Shown here one piece after another: positions 1-8,137 of a stretch of 64,000 nt of DNA. A model generated the notes under the pieces. It ran no database searches. It worked only from the letters and a program-made list of their open reading frames with translations, and was not told the DNA's origin. A program made the position numbers and the translations under genes. Positions within the stretch are counted from its first letter, which is position 1; every line of letters starts with the position of its first letter. This stretch comes from Propionimicrobium sp. PCR01-08-3. Lineage in GTDB: Bacteria > Actinomycetota > Actinomycetes > Propionibacteriales > Propionibacteriaceae. The DNA lies in assembly GCF_030286045.1 (NCBI RefSeq), contig NZ_CP127390.1:682001-746000 (forward strand), in the 5' to 3' direction.

Positions 1-396
1 ACCCAGGCCGACCTCGACGAGCGCCTGCTTCGCGCGCTCCTTGCGCTCGGCGGGCGAGACCCCGGAAAGGGTCAGGGCGAGTTCGACATTGGCCAAAATC
101 GTCTGATGGGGAATCAGGTTATAGCTCTGAAAAACGAAACCGACCCGGTTATTGCGGTAGGTGTCCCAGTCTCGGTCCTTGTATTTCTTGGTCGATATAC
201 CGTCGATGACCAGATCGCCGGAATCGTAATGATCCAGCCCGCCGATGATATTGAGCATCGTCGTCTTTCCCGACCCCGAGGGTCCGAGAACGGCAACGAA
301 TTCGTTATCGCGCAGGGTCAAAGAGACATCATCAAGAGCTGTCTGGGTGAAATCGGCAGTCGTGTACGACTTGCGAATATTCGACAGTTGAAGCAT
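1..396 (-). CDS. ABC transporter ATP-binding protein, MacB/LolD type (partial, 3' end outside window)
   Basis: The reverse strand reads as 132 codons beginning MLQLSNIRKSYTTADF and running off the left edge without a stop. The Walker A motif GPSGSGKTT is near residue 40 and the Q-loop FVFQSYNLIPHQT near residue 93; signature and Walker B lie beyond the edge. The family hydrolyses ATP to drive a MacB/FtsX-type permease that usually follows in the same operon, consistent with this gene pointing out of the window. The ATG at 396 has a purine-rich stretch (GGGATGAG) just upstream. Substrate cannot be told. Confidence 0.9.
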   Translation of the reverse strand, partial: MLQLSNIRKSYTTADFTQTALDDVSLTLRDNEFVAVLGPSGSGKTTMLNIIGGLDHYDSGDLVIDGISTKKYKDRDWDTYRNNRVGFVFQSYNLIPHQTILANVELALTLSGVSPAERKERAKQALVEVGLG

Positions 397-986
397 GTCT
401 CATCCCACCTACTGTGCGTCCCGGCCTGAGCGCATTGGCCGCGTCTTGGACGCTCGACGACCCTGCGGGCTGCGATTCACATGAGCCGACCTGTCATCGC
501 ATGGGACAGTTGTGAATGAATCCGCTGCCGATGTTCCAGGACAGACCTGAATGCAGGTTCACCCTATCTCTGGCATCAAGCAGAGCGACCAGTGGGATAC
601 TCGTGCTCGGAGCTCCAAGAATCGTCGCTGCGTGTGGCTTCCTGGATCGGGCGCACGAGTGCGTTCTGTTTCCCGCTGCGTTCTCAACAAACTCGATCCG
701 CTCAGAGATGGACGCAAGCGTCCATCTCCCTCGCCTCTGCGAGTGTTCATGCTGGCTGGTCAATCGTTTGTGCTCGCCGTTTTGCTCTAGCTACCTTCCT
801 TGTCTTCGGCAATTCGGGCAAGCTCGATTGTGCTCGGGCTTCGCCAGCATGACACACTGGATACCAGGACGCGGACATCGCGTCCGGCATCGCACCACTT
901 TCGTGCACCGCGCCGCCGGCCTGACCGGCGAAGACGCGAGCCGACTTGGACCGTGGTGATTCATCGTTTCTTGGAAGCAGTTCTTT
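397..986. other. 590-bp intergenic region without a convincing gene
   Basis: No open frame here has a protein-like composition together with a ribosome binding site. The stretch separates the leftward ABC ATPase from the rightward helicase, so promoters for both should lie in it, and the long leader before the helicase would fit a regulated (for example cold-responsive) gene. It contains one copy of a dispersed repeat at 804-845, described separately. Confidence 0.6.
804..845 (-). repeat. Dispersed repeat, copy 1
   Basis: The core CGGCAATTCGGGCAAGCTCG recurs at 16911-16930 with one change (GAGCAAG), and similarity extends roughly 15 bases each side. Read on the minus strand both copies encode the peptide IELARIAE followed within a few residues by a stop, suggesting the two are remnants of one coding sequence. 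The peptide family was not identified. Confidence 0.55.
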
Positions 987-2504
987 TTGTCTCAATCTGA
1001 TTGCGCACCTGAGTCCTTCGCGGCCCTGGGTGTGGATGCAAAGCTGATCGACCCCCTCAAGCAGCAGGGCGCCAGCACCCCTTTCCCGATACAGACCGCC
1101 ACATTGCCGGACACATTGGGCGGCCGTGACGTTCTCGGACGCGGCCGAACCGGTTCGGGGAAGACCCTGGCGTTCTCGATTCCGTTGGTCTCCCGGCTGG
1201 CAGGGCTGACCTCGTCCGGCAACCGGATCACCCGGCACAGCTCGCCCGGAGCACCGCGCGGACTAGTGCTCGCTCCGACACGTGAGTTGGCCAGCCAGAT
1301 CGTCGCCACCATTCAGCCGCTCGCGGACGCAGCCAAGCTGCGCGTGATGACCGTGGTCGGAGGCGTCAGTAAGGCTCCGCAGGTACGGCAGCTGCGGCGA
1401 GGCGCCGACATTGTCGTGGCCACGCCGGGCCGTCTGGAAGACCTGAAGTCAGAAGGCGAACTGCGGTTGGATGATGTTGCGGTCACGGTGCTCGATGAGG
1501 CCGATCACATGGCCGATCTCGGATTTCTGCCGAGCGTCACCCGCATCCTGGCGGCGACTCCCGCCGACGGCCAGCGGATGCTCTTCTCGGCGACCCTCGA
1601 CGGCGGTATCGACAAGCTCGTCAAGCGTTTTCTGCACCGGCCACTGACCCACAGCGTCGATTCGGCATCCTCACCGGTCAGCGAGATGAGCCACTATGCA
1701 CTGCTGGTCGCCGATGCCGGTGAGAAACGGCAGATCATCCGTGAACTTGCGGCCGGCGCGGGCAAGCGTCTGCTGTTCACCCGCACCAAGCATCAGGCCC
1801 GCCGACTGGCCCGCGAGCTCACCGCCGCCGGGATACCGGCCGTCGAGCTGCACGGCAACCTCTCGCAGAACGCCCGTGAGCGAGGTTTGAAGGCGTTCGC
1901 CAGTGGCGAGGTGCGCGTGATGGTGGCCACCGACATCGCTGCCCGGGGCATCCACATAGACAACATCGAACTGGTGGTGCACGTCGATCCGCCGGCCGAA
2001 CACAAGTCGTATCTGCACCGTTCCGGACGAACCGCCCGGGCCGGTCACAGCGGCGAAGTGATCACCCTCGTGCTGCCCGAACAACGCCGAGATTTCCAAG
2101 CGCTGGCCCGTGCCGCCCATATCTCCGCGACGCCGAAACCGGTGCATCCGGGAGATCCGATGCTGGCCGAGCTGCGCGGCCCGGCCGCCGAAGCCATCGC
2201 ACCCGAATTGGCGCCTGCTGCGGCCTCCCGACGCGTGCCGCAAAGCTCGGCTGCCCCGAGAGCGACGGCATCAAGAGCGGTGGCGTCCAAGGCAGCGAAG
2301 CCGCGCCGAGCCGATTCTTCGCGCCAACGTCAGATCGGGCGAAGCGCGCAGAGTCGTCCTGGACGCAACCGGGGCACAACCGGCCAAGCCGGAACCAGCC
2401 GAAGCGGACGAGGCCGGACGCAGCAGGGAACCCAGCCATCGCAGGGCGTCATCGCCTTCTCCCGGCAGTCCGGCCGGCGGGGAAGTTCGCAGCGGGCGGC
2501 CTGA
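987..2504 (+). CDS. DEAD-box ATP-dependent RNA helicase (RhlE-like)
   Basis: This 505-aa protein should unwind short RNA duplexes with ATP, in RNA decay or ribosome assembly. All helicase motifs are present in order: Q motif (PFPIQTATLP), Walker A GRGRTGSGKT, Ia PTRELASQ, Ib TPGRL, II VLDEADHM, III SAT, V ATDIAARGI and VI HRSGRTARAG. The two RecA domains end near residue 370. The remaining 130 residues are a basic tail rich in Arg, Ser, Ala and Gln, typical of RNA-anchoring extensions. The start is TTG at 987, supported by GGAAG at 973-977; the next candidates would cut the Q-motif region. It stands alone. Confidence 0.93.
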   Translation: MSQSDCAPESFAALGVDAKLIDPLKQQGASTPFPIQTATLPDTLGGRDVLGRGRTGSGKTLAFSIPLVSRLAGLTSSGNRITRHSSPGAPRGLVLAPTRELASQIVATIQPLADAAKLRVMTVVGGVSKAPQVRQLRRGADIVVATPGRLEDLKSEGELRLDDVAVTVLDEADHMADLGFLPSVTRILAATPADGQRMLFSATLDGGIDKLVKRFLHRPLTHSVDSASSPVSEMSHYALLVADAGEKRQIIRELAAGAGKRLLFTRTKHQARRLARELTAAGIPAVELHGNLSQNARERGLKAFASGEVRVMVATDIAARGIHIDNIELVVHVDPPAEHKSYLHRSGRTARAGHSGEVITLVLPEQRRDFQALARAAHISATPKPVHPGDPMLAELRGPAAEAIAPELAPAAASRRVPQSSAAPRATASRAVASKAAKPRRADSSRQRQIGRSAQSRPGRNRGTTGQAGTSRSGRGRTQQGTQPSQGVIAFSRQSGRRGSSQRAA

Positions 2505-2564
2505 TCGTATCCGTGACGTCGGGCCGTGGCGTCCGAAGAAGTCACGCCTGTGACCCTGAGTTCT

Positions 2565-2914
2565 TCACGCGTCAGAGAGGGTGGCGGAGATTGCGCCGGT
2601 ATCCAGCAGGCGGACGCCGATCAGTTCGAGGTCTGCGAGCCGGTCTGGCGTCGACGCCGAAACCGCGTCGTTGCGCCGGCTTCGACAGTGGCCCTGCGCA
2701 CGGCATCGGTGTCCGAGCCGCCGGGCCGATAGAGACGGATGACATGGACGATCGGGCGATGTGCTGCCCGAAACGCCGCCGTCAGCTCAGCGAGCCGGGG
2801 GAGCACCTCCGCGGTGCCCGGCACCGGCATGGCGCCATCGATGAAATCGTGCTGCACATCGATCAACAGCAGCGCGGCACTGCCGAAGTGCGGGGAGAGG
2901 TAGTCGTGTTCCAT
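2565..2914 (-). pseudogene. Isochorismatase-family hydrolase, internal deletion
   Basis: The first 80 or so residues from the ATG at 2914 are a normal cysteine-hydrolase N-terminus (LLLIDVQHDFIDGAMPVPG, with the catalytic Asp in IDVQ). After RRATVEAGA the frame breaks. Shifted by two bases, the sequence continues as DAVSASTPDRLADLELIG to a stop at 2565, which matches the usual C-terminus of the family. The middle of about 90 residues, including the lysine and the nucleophilic cysteine, is missing. The total length of 350 bases is not a multiple of three. The gene is therefore a deletion remnant with no expected activity. It lies 52 bases downstream of the DHFR-like gene, probably once in one transcript with it. 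Confidence 0.75.
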
Positions 2915-2966
2915 GGAGATTAACCGCGGGTGTGTGCTTGCCGGACATCGGTGTACATGCCAGTAA

Positions 2967-3641
2967 TCATCGTGGAAGGCCTCTTTCGTCGTACATGTCG
3001 TCCATGATCTGCTCATAGCTCGGGCCGATGCCACGAAGCGCGTGCAATCGTTGGACTGCTTCGTCCACGCTTCTTTCTGGAACCCACGCAGGCCGGAATC
3101 GGAGCGCGACCGCGCCGGATCCGAACTCCTGGCGATTCACGAGCTCGAGCTGGATGCGTTCGCGCAAACCGGCTAGCAGGGTCGGCCCGTACCCGGCGAT
3201 GACCGGTTGCACGATGAACTCATATTCGTCGATCAGTCCCAGGTCTGCCAATGCCAACGGGAGCGTGACTCCGCCTACCGACAGGCCCTTGCCGGGCTGC
3301 TGTTTGAGCTGGCGAACCGCTTGCTCCAAGTCACCGCGTATCAACTCGGCGTTCCAGTCGACCTCGGTCAGCGTGTTCGATACGACGTACTTCTTCGCGC
3401 TGTCCATCGCTTCGGCGAAGGGGATCTCCCATTCCTCCATCCAGTCCGGCCACACGCCCGTGGCCGGCAACCGCCACGCCGACTCCATCATCTCGTAGGT
3501 GACGCGCCCGAACAGCTGGGCATCGGATCGTGCCATCTCGGTGGTCCAGTAGTGCATCGACTCCTCGTCCGGAGGAAGTCCTGCCTCGTGGTGGCAGCAG
3601 CCGTCGAGCGTGACGTTGATGGAGTATCGAAGTGGTCTCAT
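2967..3641 (-). CDS. Dihydrofolate reductase family protein (RibD C-terminal-like)
   Basis: A 224-aa protein of the DHFR/RibD-C oxidoreductase fold, which reduces pteridine- or pyrimidine-type substrates with NADPH; the substrate of this subgroup is unknown. The N-terminus LRYSINVTLDGCCHHEAG, the central FGRVTYEMM and the later GGVTLPLALADLGLIDEYE are the usual family landmarks. The domain ends near residue 185. The last 38 residues, ending in DDMYDERGLPR, form an extra helical tail not needed for the fold. The ATG at 3641 has AAGGAGAG about 8 bases upstream. The neighbouring isochorismatase downstream is broken. Confidence 0.85.
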   Translation of the reverse strand: MRPLRYSINVTLDGCCHHEAGLPPDEESMHYWTTEMARSDAQLFGRVTYEMMESAWRLPATGVWPDWMEEWEIPFAEAMDSAKKYVVSNTLTEVDWNAELIRGDLEQAVRQLKQQPGKGLSVGGVTLPLALADLGLIDEYEFIVQPVIAGYGPTLLAGLRERIQLELVNRQEFGSGAVALRFRPAWVPERSVDEAVQRLHALRGIGPSYEQIMDDMYDERGLPR

Positions 3642-3816
3642 CTTGCTGCTCTCCTTTGATGCATTGCGCCGTCATGGATCTGTATGTCAAGGCTATGGCC
3701 GGTGCCCAACGAGATTGGCGGCTTCGACCGGCATAGGGGCCGCTCCGGCATCACATCGTTCTCTGGAAGCCGTCAAAACGCTTTGCCGTGAGCCGATAAA
3801 AACGTAGGGTCGGGCC

Positions 3817-4107
3817 ATGTGCCGAAACATCCATACTCTGCATAACTTCGAGCCTCCGGCGACCTCGGACGAGGTGCGTGCGGCCGCGCTGCAGTACGTC
3901 CGTAAGATCGCCGGCACGACCAAGCCGTCCAAAGCAAACCAGGACGCCTTCGACCATGCTGTCGATGCCGTCGCCCACGCCACTCAGCATCTGCTGGACG
4001 AATTGGTCACCACTGCGCCGCCGAAGAACCGTGAGGAAGAGGCTGCCAAGGCTCGCGAGCGGGCCGCTCGTTCCGGACGCTACGCAGCCGCCGCCTCAGC
4101 TTCGTGA
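3817..4107 (+). CDS. DUF2277 domain-containing protein
   Basis: A 96-aa protein that covers the whole DUF2277 family: the N-terminus MCRNIHTLHNFEPPATSDEV with its conserved Cys-Arg-Asn, then AALQYVRKIAGTTKPS and LVTTAPPKNREEEAAKA. The family is short, soluble and common in actinobacteria, with no established function. The start at 3817 is fixed by the conserved MCRNI. It ends 21 bases before the start of the next gene, so the two may be co-transcribed. Confidence 0.93.
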   Translation: MCRNIHTLHNFEPPATSDEVRAAALQYVRKIAGTTKPSKANQDAFDHAVDAVAHATQHLLDELVTTAPPKNREEEAAKARERAARSGRYAAAASAS

Positions 4108-4128
4108 CCGAAAGCTTAAGGAATGAGC

Positions 4129-4971
4129 ATGTCAGATCAGTCGCCGAGTTCTTCCGATCCGGAATCTCGTGGCAATGGACAGCAGTGGGGTCAGTGGCCT
4201 ACGGGGGAGTCCTATCCGGGACCGCGAGGCTTCGAGCCATATTCGCAGCAGCCGTCGTACCCGCAGCAATCGTCCTGGCAATCCCAACAGACGCCGTGGG
4301 ACGCTCAGCAGCCGCGGTATGACCAGCCGCCCGCGGCACCGGTGCCGTACGGGCAGCAGCCCCATCCGTACCAGCAGCCCGACCCGTACCAACAGCAGAC
4401 TCCATATCTGCCGCAGGTCCCTTACGCCCAGCCGGGGCCGTATCAGGACAGCTTCAGCGAGAATCCTTATGGGCCAAACCCGTACGGTTCGTTCGCCAGC
4501 CCCGGCGCCGGGCGCCCGCGTCCCTCGGTCGGCCCCGTCGAGGCGGTCAAACTGTTCTTCAAGAACTACGCGGTGTTCAGCGGCCGGGCCTCCCGCTCGG
4601 AGTACTGGTGGGTACAGCTGTTCTTCGCGTTGGTCTACCTGCTATGGGTCTTCCTCTTCGTGGTGTTCGGAGGATTCGCGTCTCTGGTGACTGGTTATGA
4701 TCCCTACGGATACGGCTCCACGAGCGCCGGTCTCGGAGCCGGCTTTGTGCTCCTCTTCATTCTCGGCTGCGTGATGGGCGTGGCGGTCATCGTGCCGAGC
4801 TTCGCGCTCACCTGGCGACGTTTTCACGACACGGACAAGTCGGGAGCGATGTACTTCATCAGCTTCATTCCTTACGTCGGCATCCTGGTTGTGCTCATCC
4901 TTCTCGCGATGCCGTCGGTTCCCACCGCGTGGCAGCGCTGGGACCACGGCCAGCTGCCCGTGGAGAACTGA
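4129..4971 (+). CDS. DUF805 membrane protein with Pro/Gln/Tyr-rich N-terminus
   Basis: About 280 residues. The first 120 are disordered, with repeated Tyr-Gln-Gln-Pro-type units (PYQQPDPYQQQ), and are probably cytoplasmic. The rest is a DUF805 domain of four membrane helices, beginning with the conserved FFKNYAVFSGRASRSEYW and followed by LTWRRFHDTDKSG. The family is thought to be an inner-membrane protein of unknown role. Two starts are possible, 4123 and 4129. AAGGA at 4118-4122 directly abuts the first, leaving proper spacing only for 4129, which I chose. Confidence 0.9.
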   Translation: MSDQSPSSSDPESRGNGQQWGQWPTGESYPGPRGFEPYSQQPSYPQQSSWQSQQTPWDAQQPRYDQPPAAPVPYGQQPHPYQQPDPYQQQTPYLPQVPYAQPGPYQDSFSENPYGPNPYGSFASPGAGRPRPSVGPVEAVKLFFKNYAVFSGRASRSEYWWVQLFFALVYLLWVFLFVVFGGFASLVTGYDPYGYGSTSAGLGAGFVLLFILGCVMGVAVIVPSFALTWRRFHDTDKSGAMYFISFIPYVGILVVLILLAMPSVPTAWQRWDHGQLPVEN

Positions 4972-5111
4972 CTCAGGCCTCGGCCCAGCAATGGGAATGT
5001 TGCTCGGCGGCAAGTGATCCTTGGCGGGGACGATGAGTGCTTCGAGGATCTGGGCGAAGCGCGCTCCGGCTCATCGCTTCTCGGCCCGCACCGTCGTGAC
5101 ACAATTGTGGG

Positions 5112-6296
5112 ATGCCACAGCCTCGGATTCCGCTCTTTCTCGACTGTGATCCGGGCATCGACGATGCGATCGCGTTGGGATATCTGCTGTGTCAAGATGA
5201 TGTCGACATCGCGGGAATCGCGGCGAGCGGTGGCAACGCTCCGGTGGAGCAGACCACTCGCAATGCTCTTGGCTGGCTGCAGTTGGCTGGACGAACAGAC
5301 ATCTGCGTCCATCCCGGCGCGGATCGTCCGCTCGCCCAGGACGCCGACTACGCCTTGGAAACCCACGGCGAAACCGGTGCCGGATACGCGCGGCTTCCTC
5401 TCGAAGGGCTTCCCCCGAGCGATACGGACGCGGCTCACGCCTGGGCCGCAGCTGCCAGGGCTCATCCGGGCGAGCTGATCGGCGTCCTCGTCGGACCCGC
5501 GACCAACCTCGCGCTTGCTCTCGACCTCGAGCCCCGATTGCCGCAGCTGATCAGGCGGCTGTTCATCATGGGCGGCGCGTTCAATTACCGTGGCAACACT
5601 CGTCCCACCACCGAGTGGAACGTCACCTGGGACCCCGAAGCCGCCTCCCGCGTGATCGCCGCGTTCGGTCAGGCGTATATCGCCGGGGACGCACCATATG
5701 CGCCGGTCATGGCGCCGATCGAAGCCACCGAGGCAGTGGTGATGACCCCGGAGCGGTTGGCAAAGATCCGTAGCAGGGGAGACCTCTCGCCCAATCGGAC
5801 GCCGCAGTGGAGCACATGGCTCGACCAATTGGCCGCCGCGTTGCGCTTCTACTTCGAGTTTCACGAATGGGACGGCCACGGTTACCTCGCGCACATCCAC
5901 GACCCGTACGTGCTGGCGGCGGCGATCGAGTGGGCCAGGCAAGCGGAGACGACCGGCAAAGTGGGCCGAGCAGGCAACGACCGTGATCCATTCACGACAA
6001 TCGCGACTGATGAACTACGAGTCAGCGACGAATCCATTCGCGCCGTCGAGCCGGATAGGCGAGAAGTCATGGCTAGGGGAGACACGACGCCCGTACCGTG
6101 GGCCGAAACCACGCAGGCTGCGGTCGACATCGAATTGACTGGTACGCTCACCCGCGGTGAAACCGTGGCCGACTGGCTCGGCAGATGGAATCGTCCGGCG
6201 AATGCGGAGATCATCCGTCGGATCGACGCCGAGAGTTTTCTCGATAACCTCACCGAGGCATTGCAGAAGGGGCCAGGGGGACCAACACAGCCTTGA
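5112..6296 (+). CDS. Nucleoside hydrolase (IunH-type)
   Basis: A 394-aa protein that should cleave the N-glycosidic bond of ribonucleosides to give base and ribose. The signature DCDPGIDDAIA (residues 11-21) holds the calcium-binding aspartates; GPATNLALAL and FIMGGAF follow as in the family, and the second metal Asp sits in HDPYVLAAA. The protein is longer than the usual 310-330 residues because of a roughly 60-residue C-terminal extension. It is 138 bases upstream of an ECF transporter set, and salvage of imported nucleosides would link them. No strong ribosome binding site is seen before the ATG. Confidence 0.9.
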   Translation: MPQPRIPLFLDCDPGIDDAIALGYLLCQDDVDIAGIAASGGNAPVEQTTRNALGWLQLAGRTDICVHPGADRPLAQDADYALETHGETGAGYARLPLEGLPPSDTDAAHAWAAAARAHPGELIGVLVGPATNLALALDLEPRLPQLIRRLFIMGGAFNYRGNTRPTTEWNVTWDPEAASRVIAAFGQAYIAGDAPYAPVMAPIEATEAVVMTPERLAKIRSRGDLSPNRTPQWSTWLDQLAAALRFYFEFHEWDGHGYLAHIHDPYVLAAAIEWARQAETTGKVGRAGNDRDPFTTIATDELRVSDESIRAVEPDRREVMARGDTTPVPWAETTQAAVDIELTGTLTRGETVADWLGRWNRPANAEIIRRIDAESFLDNLTEALQKGPGGPTQP

Positions 6297-6368
6297 AACT
6301 TCGCGGGCGACCGGTTTCGGCGCTGCACGATCAAGCGAGGACGACGGGTGCTCTACTCTCGAAAATGA

Positions 6369-6410
6369 CCGGTTGAGGGATAAGCCGCATGGCACGTGGA
6401 CATCAACCGG
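6369..6410 (+). promoter_or_regulatory. Inverted repeat in leader of ECF operon
   Basis: CCGGTTGA at 6369-6376 pairs perfectly with TCAACCGG at 6403-6410, closing a 26-base loop that holds a smaller GCC/GGC stem. It ends 11 bases before the GGAAGGA ribosome binding site of the S component. It could be an mRNA leader structure or an operator. It matches no riboswitch class I can recognise. Confidence 0.35.
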
Positions 6411-6434
6411 CTGAATGATAGGAAGGACCAACCA

Positions 6435-7280
6435 ATGACCGCTCCGGATAGCGGGTCTGGGCAGGGGCCCACCGCCACGGTGAGTCCCGCACAAAACCCG
6501 AACCGAAACCCTGCTACCTCCACCCCCGTAACGGCGCTGCTTCTCGCGGCCGCAGGCGCCGCGGTGATCATCGTCACCTATGTGATGGTGCTCAAGACCC
6601 AGCCGGCCACGCTGGGACAAGATCTCGGGACCACCACCTTGTGGGTGATGGCCGGCTACCTCGCCGGCGCCGTATTGATCGCAGCCGGCACGCTGCCACT
6701 GATACCGCGCAGCATCTTCGCGCTGATGCCGGTGGCCATCGCGCTGAACATCGTCATCGGCCAGATCATCGGCACGCTGACCCCCATCCCGCTCTATCTC
6801 GACTCCCTCGGCACGGTGATCGTCGGCGTGCTCGCGGGCCCCGCGGCCGGCGCGCTGACCGGCGTGCTGAGCAACGTGATCTGGGGAGTCACCATCAACC
6901 CAACGGTCATCGTCTTCACCGCCGGCGGCGCATTCGTCGGAGCCGCCGCCGGATGGGCCGCCCGCCTCGGAGCTTTCCGGAGGTTCTGGACGGCGCTGAT
7001 CGCAGGCCTTGTGGTCGGCGTCCCCGCGGGTGCGGTCGGCGCTCCGGTTGCCGCATTCGTTTATGGTGGCGGACTGGGCGTGGGCACCGGCACGGTCGTC
7101 GCCACGCTGCAGGCCGCCGGGCTTGAGATGCTCCAGGCGACCACTGCTCAGAGTCTGTTCTCCGACACGATCGACAAGGCACTGATCTTCTTGCTGGCCT
7201 TCTTCGTGCTGCGCAGCCTGCCCAAACGCATCGTCGGCCGCTACGCCTTCGCCTGGCATTCGCTGTCAGGCGCGCGCTGA
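6435..7280 (+). CDS. ECF transporter S component (substrate-binding membrane protein)
   Basis: About 281 residues with a Pro/Asn-rich N-terminal tail and about six membrane helices. The segment QIIGTLTPIPLYLDSLGTV, with a following glycine-rich GPAAGALTGVLSNV helix, is the usual core of S components that bind small vitamins or nucleobase-like compounds. It would hand substrate to the T and A proteins encoded directly downstream. GGAAGGA at 6421-6427 selects the ATG at 6435; an upstream in-frame ATG at 6396 has no such site. The substrate is unknown. The preceding nucleoside hydrolase suggests a nucleoside- or pyrimidine-derived compound, as an inference only. Confidence 0.85.
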   Translation: MTAPDSGSGQGPTATVSPAQNPNRNPATSTPVTALLLAAAGAAVIIVTYVMVLKTQPATLGQDLGTTTLWVMAGYLAGAVLIAAGTLPLIPRSIFALMPVAIALNIVIGQIIGTLTPIPLYLDSLGTVIVGVLAGPAAGALTGVLSNVIWGVTINPTVIVFTAGGAFVGAAAGWAARLGAFRRFWTALIAGLVVGVPAGAVGAPVAAFVYGGGLGVGTGTVVATLQAAGLEMLQATTAQSLFSDTIDKALIFLLAFFVLRSLPKRIVGRYAFAWHSLSGAR

Positions 7281-7282
7281 GC

Positions 7283-8137
7283 GTGGCCGTGAATTCCAGA
7301 GAACCTGGCATCGGTGACGAACATCAAGGTCAGACAGGTCGTCCAGGCGACAGCGGGAGTCTTCATCCCGCGACCGAGCTCGTCCTCCTCGGATGCGGTC
7401 TCGTGCTCATCTATGGTATCGGATCACCTCTGGTTCCGGCCGCGATACTCCTGTGTGCAGCGGTGGCCGCCGCCCGGTCGCGACGTATCCAATTCAACCG
7501 CTGGCTGATGACGTTGATCGCGCTCGCCGGCCCGATGCTCGTCATGGTCGGCATCATTCAAGGCCTGTTCTATCCGGGGCGCGATGCCGAGATCCTCTGG
7601 CAAGCAGGTCCCGCCGCGGTGACCGTCGAAGGGCTCAGCGTGGCGCTGCAATTGTGGCTGCGGGTGGCCGCGATGATCGCCGTGTGCGCTTTGTTCGCCT
7701 TCGGTTCGGACGCTGCGCGAATGTTCGACGGGCTGATCCGGCTTCACGCGCCGGTGAGTCTCGCGTATGTATGTGCCGCCGCCATGAGCCTGGTGCCGGT
7801 GCTGCAGAATCAGACCCGGCAGACGGTGGACGCCCGGGCCGCGCGCGGGTGGAATACGTCCCGGTGGCGCACCAGGGTCGCGCTCACCCCGCGGATCGCC
7901 GCCGGACTGGTCACCTCGTCCTTGATCCAATTCGATCAGCGGCACCAGACCCTGATTCAGCGTGGATTCGACACCAGGCGTAGGCCATCGCCGCTGCAGG
8001 ACCACAACGATGGCCCCGGCCAACGGACGCTTCGCCGGGCGGCACCACTGTGCGTCCTCGCCCTGGTCGTTGCTTCGCTTTCCGGAGTTCTCGCGTTGCC
8101 GACCGCGTCCGAGCTGTTGGGGTGGTTACGTGGTTGA
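7283..8137 (+). CDS. ECF transporter T component (EcfT transmembrane protein)
   Basis: A 284-aa membrane protein with helices around residues 35-55, 75-95, 120-150, 165-185 and a C-terminal helix near 255-275. Two Arg-Gly motifs, DARAARGW (near residue 190) and LIQRGFD (near 230), correspond to the coupling motifs that dock in the grooves of the two ATPase domains. The start is GTG at 7283, three bases after the S gene stop, so translation is probably coupled. It overlaps the next gene by eight bases. The protein scaffolds the module and transmits ATPase motion to the S component. Confidence 0.9.
   Translation: MAVNSREPGIGDEHQGQTGRPGDSGSLHPATELVLLGCGLVLIYGIGSPLVPAAILLCAAVAAARSRRIQFNRWLMTLIALAGPMLVMVGIIQGLFYPGRDAEILWQAGPAAVTVEGLSVALQLWLRVAAMIAVCALFAFGSDAARMFDGLIRLHAPVSLAYVCAAAMSLVPVLQNQTRQTVDARAARGWNTSRWRTRVALTPRIAAGLVTSSLIQFDQRHQTLIQRGFDTRRRPSPLQDHNDGPGQRTLRRAAPLCVLALVVASLSGVLALPTASELLGWLRG

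Noticed and set aside
4872-5942. 356-codon open frame on the minus strand
   Set aside because: Overlaps the nucleoside hydrolase and DUF805 genes on the other strand and has no recognisable domain.
6157-7126. Short plus-strand frames around the ECF S gene
   Set aside because: Shadows of the nucleoside hydrolase end and of the S component, without start signals.
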